Origin: Chloroflexota bacterium | GTDB taxonomy: Bacteria > Chloroflexota > Limnocylindria > Limnocylindrales > CSP1-4 | Length of the DNA stretch: 9,146 nt | Direction: 5' to 3' | Assembly: GCA_016200745.1 (NCBI GenBank) | Contig: JACQEF010000233.1 | Location: forward strand, 1-9,146 | Shown here: positions 1 through 6,795 of the stretch, one piece after another | Layout: every line of letters begins with the position of its first letter | Position numbering within the stretch: position 1 is the stretch's first letter | Position numbers and translations under genes: made by a program | The notes under the pieces: model-generated | The model's input: the letters and a program-made list of their open reading frames with translations, nothing else | Told to the model about the DNA's origin: nothing | Databases searched by the model: none

Positions 1-2005
1 CGTCGCGTACCACGCGGCGCGCCACGTCCGTCACGCGTCCGGCCGTGAAACCGAGGTGCTCGAAGATCGCCGCCGCGGGCGCCGAGGCGCCGAAATGGTC
101 GAGCCCGACGATTGCGCCCTCGTCGCCGACCCAGCGCTCCCAGCCGAGCGGGACGCCGATCTCGACGCTCACCCGCTTGCGCACGGCCGGCGGCAGGACG
201 GCGTCGCGATACGCCTGGTCCTGCGCCTCGAACTGCTCCCAGCACGGGAGCGAGACGACACGCGTCGGGATGCCCTCGCCATCGAGGGCCTCCGCGGTCG
301 CGAACGCGAGCTGGAGCTCGGAGCCCGTGCCGATCATGATCAGCTGCGGGGTGCCGCCGGTGGCCTCGCGGAGCACGTACCCACCACGGACGACACCGTC
401 ACGCGCACGCTCGGCCGTGCCGGGCAGGACGGGGAGCTTCTGCCGGGTCAGGGCGAGCGCCACCGGCCCCTCGTGCCGGGCGACGGCGAAGGCCCACGCC
501 GCCGATGTCTCGTTGGCATCGCCGGGCCGGACGAAGCACAGGTTCGGGATCGCCCGCAGCGCCGCGTACTGCTCGACAGGCTGGTGCGTGGGGCCGTCCT
601 CGCCGAGGCCGACCGAGTCGTGCGTCCAGACGTAGATGACGTGGAGTCGCGACAGCGCGGCGAGCCTGACGGAGCCGCGCATGTAGTCGCTGAAGTTGAG
701 GAACGTGCCGGCGTACGGGATGAACCCCCCGTGATAGGCGAGGCCGTTGACGATCCCGCCCATGGCATGCTCGCGAACGCCGAAGCGGAGGTTCCGGCCC
801 GGCTGGCTCGCCTCGAAGCTGGCTTCGCCATTGACGTCGGTCAGGTTCGACTCGGACAGGTCGGCGGCGCCGCCGAACAGCTCGGGCACGCGCGCGGCGA
901 GCGCCTGGATCGCGTCCTGGCCGGCGTTCCGGGTGGCCACCTCGGTGCCGGTTTCGTACGACTTGAGATCCGCGTCCCAGCCATCGGCGAGGTCCGTGCG
1001 TGTCGTCCGGCGACGGAACTCGGCGGCGGCCTCGGGGAACGCACCGCGGTAGCGCTCGAACCGCGACTCCCACCCGGACACGAGGGACTCGCCCTCAGCG
1101 ACCGCCGCACGGAACAGCGTTCGCGCCTCGTCCGGCACGTAGAACGAGCGGTCCGGGTCCCAGCCGTAGGCTTCCTTGGTCAGCCGGACCTCCTCGACCC
1201 CGAGCGCCGCGCCGTGGGCCTTCTGGCTGTCCTGCTTGTTCGGGCTGCCGTAGCCGATGTGCGTCCGCACGGCGATCAGGCTCGGGCGGCCGTCCGACCG
1301 GGCTCGCTCGATTGCGGCCTCGATGGCGGCGACGTCGTTGCCGTCGTCCACCCGCTGGGTGTGCCATCCGTACGCCTCGAACCGGGCCGGCACGTCCTCG
1401 GACCAGGCCATCGAGGTCGGGCCGTCGAGCTGGACGTGGTTGTCGTCGTAGAGCACCACGAGCTTCTCGAGCCGCAGGTGACCGGCGAGGCTGGCCGCCT
1501 CGGACGTGATGCCTTCCTGGAGGTCGCCGTCGGAGGCGATGACGTAGGTCCAGTGGTCCACGATCGCGTGGTTCGGGCGGTTGTACGCGGCCGCCAGCCG
1601 GCGCTCGGCGATGGCCATCCCGACCGCGTTCGTAAGCCCCTGCCCGAGCGGTCCGGTGGTCGCCTCCACGCCCGGCGTGAGGCGGTACTCGGGGTGGCCG
1701 GGCGTGATGCTGCCCCACTGGCGGAACGATTCGAGGTCCTCGAGCGAGACGGCGTACCCGGTCAGGTGGAGCAGGGAGTACAGGAGCATCGAGGCGTGCC
1801 CGGCCGACAGCACGAAGCGGTCGCGATCGGGCCAGTCCGGATGCGTCGGTGCGTGGCGGAGGAACCGCGTCCACAGGACGTAGGCCATCGGCGCGGCACC
1901 CATGGGCGCCCCGGGGTGACCCGAGTTCGCCTTCTGGACGGCGTCGATCGAGAGCGTCCGAATCGTGTTGATGGCGAGCAGATCGAGGTCCGTGGCGAGG
2001 GTCAT
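1..2005 (-). CDS. tkt: Transketolase (3' end beyond the left edge)
   Basis: Transketolase is a thiamine-diphosphate enzyme that moves two-carbon ketol units between sugar phosphates in the non-oxidative pentose phosphate pathway and acts in the cytoplasm. Reading the minus strand from the ATG at 2005 gives 668 codons without a stop. The family is about 660-670 aa, so only a few residues are missing. Family landmarks sit close to their E. coli numbering: NSGHPGAPMG with His30, SAGH with His70, GPLGQG near 118-123, the cofactor motif SDGDLQEG (158-165) ending in DDNH (Asn189), HIGYGSPNK (249-257), FGVREHAMG with the catalytic Glu412, and THDSVGLGEDGPTHQP with His474. A GGAG lies 8 nt upstream of the ATG (2014-2017 on the plus strand). 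The gene is divergent from the PfkB kinase. Transketolase and not dihydroxyacetone synthase is favoured by the overall motif match. The family is certain; the exact C-terminus is not visible. Confidence 0.97.
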   Translation of the reverse strand, partial: MTLATDLDLLAINTIRTLSIDAVQKANSGHPGAPMGAAPMAYVLWTRFLRHAPTHPDWPDRDRFVLSAGHASMLLYSLLHLTGYAVSLEDLESFRQWGSITPGHPEYRLTPGVEATTGPLGQGLTNAVGMAIAERRLAAAYNRPNHAIVDHWTYVIASDGDLQEGITSEAASLAGHLRLEKLVVLYDDNHVQLDGPTSMAWSEDVPARFEAYGWHTQRVDDGNDVAAIEAAIERARSDGRPSLIAVRTHIGYGSPNKQDSQKAHGAALGVEEVRLTKEAYGWDPDRSFYVPDEARTLFRAAVAEGESLVSGWESRFERYRGAFPEAAAEFRRRTTRTDLADGWDADLKSYETGTEVATRNAGQDAIQALAARVPELFGGAADLSESNLTDVNGEASFEASQPGRNLRFGVREHAMGGIVNGLAYHGGFIPYAGTFLNFSDYMRGSVRLAALSRLHVIYVWTHDSVGLGEDGPTHQPVEQYAALRAIPNLCFVRPGDANETSAAWAFAVARHEGPVALALTRQKLPVLPGTAERARDGVVRGGYVLREATGGTPQLIMIGTGSELQLAFATAEALDGEGIPTRVVSLPCWEQFEAQDQAYRDAVLPPAVRKRVSVEIGVPLGWERWVGDEGAIVGLDHFGASAPAAAIFEHLGFTAGRVTDVARRVVRD

Positions 2006-2052
2006 GCGAACGACTCCGGATGCGGTGCCGAATGGGCAGGGATGGGTATGAC

Positions 2053-2058
2053 ATTGTA
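2053..2058 (-). promoter_or_regulatory. Candidate -10 box for tkt
   Basis: On the minus strand this reads TACAAT, five of six matches to the bacterial -10 consensus, in the 79-bp gap between tkt and the divergent kinase gene. It predicts a start near 2046 and a leader of about 40 nt that contains the GGAG ribosome binding site. No convincing -35 hexamer lies 16-18 nt upstream, so the call rests on the -10 box and its position. Confidence 0.45.
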
Positions 2059-2072
2059 GGCGCGGGTCGGGC

Positions 2073-2078
2073 TATCCT
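2073..2078 (+). promoter_or_regulatory. Candidate leaderless -10 box for the PfkB kinase gene
   Basis: TATCCT ends 6 nt before the ATG at 2085, so transcription would begin at or next to the A of the start codon. The 6-nt spacer is CCCGGG and holds no Shine-Dalgarno sequence, which supports a leaderless mRNA. A TGACAT element lies 18 nt upstream and could act as a weak -35. The same arrangement is seen before psuG and before the S9 peptidase gene. Confidence 0.5.
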
Positions 2079-2084
2079 CCCGGG

Positions 2085-3032
2085 ATGCCCACGATCCGCC
2101 GCCCAGGCCCAGTGCGGCGACCGAGGATCGTCGTCCTCGGGGACCTCGTCCTCGACGTCGTCCTCGCTCCCTCGCGACAGCTGGCCGCCAGCAGCGACGT
2201 TCCCGGCCGCGTGGCGCTGGTCCAGGGTGGCTCGGCGGCGAACACCGCGCGCTGGGCGGCCAGGACCGGGGCTCGCTCCAGCCTGATCTCGGCGGTCGGG
2301 CGCGATGCGACGGGCCGCGCGCTCGTCGCGGCGCTCCGGACCGATGGGGTGGTCCTCCACGTCTCCCGGATCGCCGGCGCCCGGACCGGGCGGATCGGCG
2401 TGCTCGTGGCCCCGGGCGGCGAGCGGAGCTTCGTCCAGGACCGCGGTGCGGCCGAGCTGCTGTCGGCGGACGATCTCCGCGCGAGCTGGTTCTCCGGCGC
2501 CGACATCGTCCACTTGCCGATCTACTCGCTCCTCGGCGCGCAGGGCGCGGCCGGTCGTCGCGCCCTGGAGCTCGGCCGAGCCGCGGGTGCGGCCGTGAGC
2601 GTGGACCTGGCCTCGATCGGTCCATTGCTGGCCGGCGGGCGCCCGGCCGCTCGAGCCCTCGTCAAGGGGACGGGGCCGGACGTCCTGTTCGCGACCGCCG
2701 CCGAGGCCGGGGCCCTGCTCGGGCTGGGCGTGCTCGACGGCCTGCTCGAGCTGGCCTCCATCGTGGTCGTCAAGCGGGGCCCGAAGGGCGCCACGGTGCT
2801 GGCACGTGACGGCACCGGCACGCTCCGCTTCGAGGCCGCGACGGAGGCGCTCAGCGCGGCCGACACGACAGGCGCCGGCGACGCGTTCGACGCCGGGTTC
2901 CTGGTCGGCTGGCTGACCGCGCGGGCGGCCGGGAGGTCGATCTCCACGTCGCTCCATCGCGCGGCGCTGGCCGGCCACCGGGCGGCGGCACGCCAGCTGT
3001 CGACGCCTCGTCCGGAGCTGGCCCTCGGCTAG
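2085..3032 (+). CDS. PfkB-family carbohydrate/nucleoside kinase (possible pseudouridine kinase)
   Basis: A cytoplasmic ribokinase/PfkB-fold kinase of 315 aa that transfers phosphate from ATP to a sugar or nucleoside hydroxyl. The N-terminal strand IVVLGDLVLD (15-24) carries the substrate-binding GD. PfkB signature 1 is seen as GGSAANTA (48-55). Signature 2 is DTTGAGDAF (260-268), whose Asp266 is the expected catalytic base next to the anion hole. Length is normal for the family. The usual NxxE magnesium/phosphate motif reads TAAE (204-207), so the Asn is replaced. The ATG at 2085 is chosen because it follows a leaderless -10 box at the right spacing and no ribosome binding site is present. 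psuG lies on the same strand 2.1 kb downstream beyond an antisense peptidase gene. PsuK, the partner of PsuG, is a PfkB kinase, so this is a candidate PsuK. Ribokinase, adenosine kinase or another sugar kinase cannot be excluded, so no gene symbol is given. Its stop is 12 bp from that of the convergent peptidase gene. Confidence 0.88.
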   Translation: MPTIRRPGPVRRPRIVVLGDLVLDVVLAPSRQLAASSDVPGRVALVQGGSAANTARWAARTGARSSLISAVGRDATGRALVAALRTDGVVLHVSRIAGARTGRIGVLVAPGGERSFVQDRGAAELLSADDLRASWFSGADIVHLPIYSLLGAQGAAGRRALELGRAAGAAVSVDLASIGPLLAGGRPAARALVKGTGPDVLFATAAEAGALLGLGVLDGLLELASIVVVKRGPKGATVLARDGTGTLRFEAATEALSAADTTGAGDAFDAGFLVGWLTARAAGRSISTSLHRAALAGHRAAARQLSTPRPELALG

Positions 3033-3044
3033 GGCTCCCGGCGG

Positions 3045-5147
3045 TCAGGCGCGGAGATAGCGGTCGAACCAGTCGAGCATCCGGGTCATCCGGTCGATCC
3101 GGCGATCCGGCCGTCCCGACGACGAGTAGACGTGGGATTCGTCGGGGTACAGGACGTACTCCACGGTCCGCCCGAGATGGCGCAGCGCGATGAACAGCTG
3201 CTCGTTGTCCTGCGGCGGGCAGCGCAGGTCGGCCTCGGCCTGGAACATCAGCAGCGGCGTCCGGATGGCGGCGACGTGTCTGAGCGGCGACTGGCGCCAG
3301 AGGCGTTCGATCCCGGCGGGCGTGAACGGGTCGCCGATCAGGCTCGCCCGGTCGTACTCGGGCCCCGAATCCGAGTTCGCCCACCCGGAGATCTGGTTCG
3401 TGACGCCGTTCTCCGAGACGGCTGCCCGGAACCGGTCGGTGGTTCCCACGAGCCAGTTCACCATGAACCCGCCGTAGCTGAGGCCGAGCGCGCCGAGCCG
3501 GTCCGGATCGACCAGCCCGAGGGCGATCACGTGGTCGAGCGCGGCGTGGAGGTCGGCGGCGTCCACGCCACCCCAGTCGCCGAGCTGCGGGCGGATCCAG
3601 TCGCGGCCATAGGATGTGGAGCCGCGGATGTTCGGGAGGATCACCCGATAGCCGCGGGCGACGAGCAGTGCGACCTCGACGTGCGGCGCCGGTGCCCACG
3701 CGCCGAGCGGCCCGCCGTGGATGTCGACGACGGCCGGCAGAGCCGTGTCGCCGGCGTCGGGCGGGGAGGCGACCCAGGTCTCGATCGGGCCGGCGCTGCC
3801 GGGCGCGTCGAGCCGGCGCATCTCGGGCTGCACGAAGCGCCGCTGCCACGCCGAGCCGAGCGTCGAGCGGGTCGTCCAGCGCGGCCGGCCGGCCGCGTCC
3901 GCGTCGGGCGTCATCAGTTCCATCGCCCGGGTTCCGAGCGTCCCGAGCACCGCGATGGTCCCGGTCCGGGTAACCGCCAGCGTGTGGCTGGTCGCGTCGG
4001 ACCACGGCCCGGTCCCGCCTCGCGGTGTCGGCGCCGGCGGGTCGATCGCCGCCCCGGTCCGCGGATCCAGACGGAAGCGAACGGGGTGCGATCGGCCGCG
4101 ATCGCTGACCGTGGCCACGATCGTCCCCGGGTCGAGCCAGTACGGCCCGGGACGGCCCGAGACCATCCAGCCGTTGAGGTCGGTGTCGGTCCAGTTGCCG
4201 ATCGGCCGGTCGAGCTCGGGGGCGAGCGCGCGCGGCGGGGCGGATCCGTCGGCCGGCCCGAGGAGGATCCCGGGGCTGACGTCGTCGAGCGGGTCGGCGT
4301 CCAGGACCCCGACGGCCGCCAGCCAGCGGCCGTCCGGCGAGAAGGCGGCATGGTTGGCGAAGCCGGCAGGGACGAGCACCGGCCGTGGCGGCCCGGCCCC
4401 GTCCACGTCGACCGCCCAGATCCCGGGCCGCGGGTGCGTGTCGGCGTCCGGACCCGGGTCGGCGGTGAACGCGACCGTCCTTCCGTCGGGCGCCCAGCAG
4501 AGATCGGCGACGCCCCAGTCGCCGCTCGTGACCTGGCGAGGCCGGGCACCGGCTCGCACCTCGACCACGAACAGGTGCGACCAGCGGTCGAGGTGGCCCG
4601 ATCCGTCCCAGCGCCAGTCGGCGCGCGTGATCCGGCGGGCGAGCGGTGAGGGCGCACGCGTGGATGCCGCACCGCCCCTCCGGGGACGGTCGTGGCCGCC
4701 GACGGGCGGGACGTCGCCGACGAGGAAGCGCGGTGGGTCGACCTCCGCGCTGAACGCCAGCCGCCGGCCGCCGGGTGACCAGGCGATCTCGGCGACCGAG
4801 CCGTGGCCGCGTGCCGGAAGCGTGCGCTGTCGGCCGCTCCGCAGGTCGAGGATGACGAGGGCCGCCGTCGCGTCGTCGTCGGTTGGGTCCGTCCGCACGA
4901 AGGCCACCTGGCGGCCGTCCGGGGAGAGACGCGGGTAGGTGTCTCGAACCAGCCCCGAGGTCAGCCGGCGAGGGGTGGCGACCCGTCCCCGGTCGAGCGG
5001 GATCGCGTACAGGTGCCCCACGTAGCGATTGCCGCGGATCGCGCGCCGGACCACCACCGCGAGCCGGGCGTCGGTCGATAGGTCGAGCTCCTCGACCACG
5101 ACCTGCCGGCGGATGTCCGCGGGAGCCAGGAGACGACGACTCGACAT
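3045..5147 (-). CDS. S9-family prolyl oligopeptidase / acylaminoacyl-peptidase-like
   Basis: A serine peptidase of 700 aa that would cleave short peptides, probably in the cytoplasm because no signal peptide is visible. The N-terminal half is a beta-propeller of TolB/PD40-type repeats, seen as YPRLSPDGRQVAF (71-83), IAWSPGGRRLAF (121-132), LCWAPDGRTVAF (216-227) and AAFSPDGRWLAAVG (267-280). The C-terminal alpha/beta-hydrolase domain (about 465-700) has the oxyanion HGGP (477-480) and the triad Ser557 in GLSYGG, Asp640 in AEADLRCP and His672 in DESHVY. The frame stays open upstream to 5555, but that part only mirrors psuG and looks like low-complexity antisense. The ATG at 5147 gives a normal N-terminus and sits 7 nt after a -10-like box, so I chose it. 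It lies between the kinase and psuG on the opposite strand. Whether it is linked to nucleoside salvage or is a passenger cannot be told. Substrate specificity (prolyl, acylaminoacyl or dipeptidyl) is unresolved. Confidence 0.93.
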   Translation of the reverse strand: MSSRRLLAPADIRRQVVVEELDLSTDARLAVVVRRAIRGNRYVGHLYAIPLDRGRVATPRRLTSGLVRDTYPRLSPDGRQVAFVRTDPTDDDATAALVILDLRSGRQRTLPARGHGSVAEIAWSPGGRRLAFSAEVDPPRFLVGDVPPVGGHDRPRRGGAASTRAPSPLARRITRADWRWDGSGHLDRWSHLFVVEVRAGARPRQVTSGDWGVADLCWAPDGRTVAFTADPGPDADTHPRPGIWAVDVDGAGPPRPVLVPAGFANHAAFSPDGRWLAAVGVLDADPLDDVSPGILLGPADGSAPPRALAPELDRPIGNWTDTDLNGWMVSGRPGPYWLDPGTIVATVSDRGRSHPVRFRLDPRTGAAIDPPAPTPRGGTGPWSDATSHTLAVTRTGTIAVLGTLGTRAMELMTPDADAAGRPRWTTRSTLGSAWQRRFVQPEMRRLDAPGSAGPIETWVASPPDAGDTALPAVVDIHGGPLGAWAPAPHVEVALLVARGYRVILPNIRGSTSYGRDWIRPQLGDWGGVDAADLHAALDHVIALGLVDPDRLGALGLSYGGFMVNWLVGTTDRFRAAVSENGVTNQISGWANSDSGPEYDRASLIGDPFTPAGIERLWRQSPLRHVAAIRTPLLMFQAEADLRCPPQDNEQLFIALRHLGRTVEYVLYPDESHVYSSSGRPDRRIDRMTRMLDWFDRYLRA

Positions 5148-5154
5148 GAACGAC

Positions 5155-5160
5155 AGGGTA
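5155..5160 (-). promoter_or_regulatory. Candidate leaderless -10 box for the S9 peptidase gene
   Basis: On the minus strand this reads TACCCT, ending 7 nt before the ATG at 5147. The 7-nt spacer (GTCGTTC) has no Shine-Dalgarno sequence, so initiation near the start codon is expected. It faces the psuG -10 box only 10 bp away, so both promoters share the 35-bp gap. No strong -35 element is visible on either side. Confidence 0.45.
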
Positions 5161-5170
5161 GACGCGCCGT

Positions 5171-5176
5171 TAGGCT
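5171..5176 (+). promoter_or_regulatory. Candidate leaderless -10 box for psuG
   Basis: TAGGCT ends exactly 6 nt before the psuG ATG at 5183, the same spacing as the kinase gene. The spacer TGTCGC contains no ribosome binding site. An ACGACA at 5150-5155 could be a -35 but would be only 15 nt away and would overlap the divergent peptidase -10 box, so use of the two promoters could be mutually exclusive. Confidence 0.5.
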
Positions 5177-5182
5177 TGTCGC

Positions 5183-6139
5183 ATGCCTGATCCGCGCCGC
5201 GTGTCCGAACGTCTCGAGGTCGCCGCCGAGGTCCGCGATGCCCTTGCCGCCGGTCGTCCGGTCGTGGCCCTCGAATCCACGCTGATCTCGCACGGCCTGC
5301 CGTATCCCCAGAACCTGGAGGTGGCCCGGGCATCCGAATCCGCGGTCCGCGCAGCGGGAGCGGTGCCCGCCACCGTGGCGGTCCGCGACGGCCGGTTGCT
5401 GGTCGGCCTCGACGCCGCCGCGCTCGAGGTCCTGGCGACGGCGCCGGCCGGATCCGTCCGCAAGGCAGCCAGGCCGAGCCTCGCCGTCGCCCTCGCCGTG
5501 GGTGGCTGGGCGGCGACCACCGTGTCGGCGACGATGATCGCGGCGCACGCGGCAAGGATCCGGGTCTTCGCGACCGGCGGGATCGGCGGGGTCCACCGCG
5601 GCGCGCTCGGCACGGCGGGCACCGGCCGGGTCGGCACGCTCGACATCTCGTCCGATCTCGAAGAGCTCGCCCGGACGCCGATCGCCGTCGTGTGCGCCGG
5701 GCCCAAGGCGATCCTGGACGTGCCGGTCACACTCGAATACCTCGAGACCCGCGGCGTCCCGGTGGTCGCAATCGGCCAGGCGGAGCTGCCGGGCTTCATC
5801 GCCCGGTCCGCCGGCGTGCCGGCCCCCGACTGGGTGCCGGACGTCCGGGGAGCGGCCGCGGTCGTCACGGCGCAGCTCGGCCTCGGCCTGGGCGGGGGCA
5901 TCGTGATCTGCGTCCCGGTCCCGGCCGACGTCGCCGTCCCGGACGACGTCGTCCGCGCGGCGGTGGACCGGGCGATCCGCGATGCGGACGCCGCCGGGAT
6001 CGCCGGACCCGCGTTGACCCCGTGGCTCCTGGCCCGGGTCGCCGTCCTCACGGACGGAGCGTCGGTCCGGGCGAACACGGCGCTGATCGTCAACGACGCC
6101 CGCGTCGCCGGCGAGCTCGCGGCCTTGCTGGGGGACTGA
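5183..6139 (+). CDS. psuG: Pseudouridine-5'-phosphate glycosidase PsuG
   Basis: PsuG cleaves the C-C glycosidic bond of pseudouridine 5'-phosphate to uracil and ribose 5-phosphate in the cytoplasm (reversible in vitro). The 318-aa protein aligns from end to end with my recollection of E. coli PsuG (YeiN). Landmarks are VVALESTLISHGLPYPQN (27-44) with Glu31, Lys94 (E. coli Lys93), ATGGIGGVHRG (130-140) with His138, DISSDL with Asp158 (E. coli Asp149), VVCAGPKAILD with Lys175 (E. coli Lys166, the Schiff-base lysine), LGLGGGIV (234-241), TPWLLARVAVLT (279-290) and Asn298 (E. coli Asn289). All expected catalytic residues are therefore present. Two oddities are seen. About 8 extra residues lie between HRG and DISSDL (141-153) where E. 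coli has AEHTF. The segment usually like GYxTxxxPAF reads AIGQAELPGF (196-205). The ATG follows a leaderless -10 box. The gene is divergent from the S9 peptidase gene. Confidence 0.95.
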   Translation: MPDPRRVSERLEVAAEVRDALAAGRPVVALESTLISHGLPYPQNLEVARASESAVRAAGAVPATVAVRDGRLLVGLDAAALEVLATAPAGSVRKAARPSLAVALAVGGWAATTVSATMIAAHAARIRVFATGGIGGVHRGALGTAGTGRVGTLDISSDLEELARTPIAVVCAGPKAILDVPVTLEYLETRGVPVVAIGQAELPGFIARSAGVPAPDWVPDVRGAAAVVTAQLGLGLGGGIVICVPVPADVAVPDDVVRAAVDRAIRDADAAGIAGPALTPWLLARVAVLTDGASVRANTALIVNDARVAGELAALLGD

Positions 6140-6153
6140 CCGGCCGGTACACT
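6125..6153 (+). promoter_or_regulatory. Candidate promoter for the 6247-6951 gene pair
   Basis: TTGCTG (6125-6130), a 17-nt spacer and TACACT (6148-6153) form a plausible sigma-70-type promoter overlapping the 3' end of psuG. It predicts a start near 6160 and a leader of roughly 87 nt up to the ATG at 6247. I saw no strong hairpin in that leader. Matches are 3 of 6 and 4 of 6, so the call is moderate. Confidence 0.4.
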
Positions 6154-6246
6154 CGTGCGGCCTGGCGTCTCCGGGCTCGTCGAAGCGTCCCACTGCGGCC
6201 CGCTTCAGCTGACGACCGGCGCTCATCCCGAGGAGGGCGCAATCGC

Positions 6247-6759
6247 ATGCGAATCTACGAGGGCAGCCCTCGCCAGGACTTCGAGGAAGTCTTCCGTTCG
6301 ATGGGGGCGTTCATCGACCAGCATGGGATGAAGGACGTCCTCCTAGTCGAGGCACCGGACGGGTTCATCGTCCAGGGGCTGGTCGTGTCGGGCGCGAGCG
6401 GCGGGACCTGGTCGGAGGCCCTCGGATCGGTGACCAAGGAGACCCTGACCTTCCTCGACGACGACATCGCCCGGTTCATGGAAGAGGCGGCCGCCCGGCG
6501 CGGCCGCGTGCCACCGCCCCCGCCACACGTCGCCGGGCAGTACGAGACGGCGTTTCGGGTCATCGGCCGCTACCTCGACGAGCAGAAGCCGCGCGACGTC
6601 TTCTTCTTCGAGCAGGAGGGCGCGTTCGTCGTCCGCGTGCTGATGGGGGGCCAGGCCGGGAGCCATCACGAGCTCATCGAATTCACCCGCGAGGACGTCA
6701 GCGCGCTGGTCGCCCAGGGGCCCAGCCTCCGCCACGTCGAAACCAAGACCGAAGCCTGA
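6247..6759 (+). CDS. Unrecognised 170-aa protein with two copies of one domain
   Basis: I do not recognise this family. The 170-aa protein shows an internal duplication. Residues about 11-78 (beginning DFEEVFRSMGAFIDQHGMKD) and about 98-160 (beginning QYETAFRVIGRYLDEQKPRD) share the pattern (F/Y)Ex-x-FRxxGxxxDxxxxxDVxxxE, then FxV, then a (T)xExxxxL stretch. The copies are joined by a charged linker ending in RVPPPPP (87-93). Each unit looks like helix, then two strands, then helix, consistent with a small alpha/beta fold. There is no signal peptide or membrane segment, so the protein is probably cytoplasmic. The ATG at 6247 is preceded by GGAGG (6232-6236) with a 10-nt spacer. The frame is open further upstream, but only as a shadow of psuG. 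A 51-aa membrane protein follows after 36 nt, so the two are likely co-transcribed. A ligand-sensing or scaffold role is possible, but the sequence shows no catalytic motif and I assign no function. Confidence 0.85.
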   Translation: MRIYEGSPRQDFEEVFRSMGAFIDQHGMKDVLLVEAPDGFIVQGLVVSGASGGTWSEALGSVTKETLTFLDDDIARFMEEAAARRGRVPPPPPHVAGQYETAFRVIGRYLDEQKPRDVFFFEQEGAFVVRVLMGGQAGSHHELIEFTREDVSALVAQGPSLRHVETKTEA

Positions 6760-6795
6760 CCTCGTCCCACCCGATCCCGTAGCTGGAGGTTCGCC

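Noticed and set aside
56..2059. Long open frame on the plus strand opposite tkt (667 codons)
   Set aside because: It is antisense to a motif-complete transketolase and its translation is low-complexity R/G/A/V/D-rich, as expected from GC-rich DNA. There is no family motif or ribosome binding site.
2117..2165. Repeated CGTCCTCG-like units at the start of the kinase gene
   Set aside because: They are explained by codon choice for the conserved strand IVVLGDLVLDVVL and do not extend outside the coding region.
1095..2978. Long minus-strand open frame overlapping the tkt start and the kinase gene (627 codons)
   Set aside because: It spans two convincing genes in other frames, is Arg/Gly/Pro-rich and has no recognisable domain.
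3021..3035. Small hairpin between the convergent kinase and peptidase genes as a bidirectional terminator
   Set aside because: The stem is only 5 bp (GCCCT/AGGGC), lies partly in the kinase coding end and has no T-tract on either strand.
3132..4649. Long plus-strand open frame opposite the S9 peptidase gene (505 codons)
   Set aside because: A shadow of the peptidase with low-complexity R/G/V/D composition. The peptidase on the other strand has a full catalytic triad.
5148..5555. N-terminal extension of the S9 peptidase up to 5555
   Set aside because: The extra 136 codons are antisense to psuG, are low-complexity and match no peptidase N-terminus. A leaderless -10 box supports the ATG at 5147.
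5692..6246. Upstream extension of the 170-aa protein
   Set aside because: The extension lies inside psuG in another frame and is Arg/Gly-rich. The ATG at 6247 has its own GGAGG.
6140..6246. Riboswitch or structured leader before the 170-aa gene
   Set aside because: I found no long paired stems or known aptamer consensus by eye; only a candidate promoter and ribosome binding site are supported.
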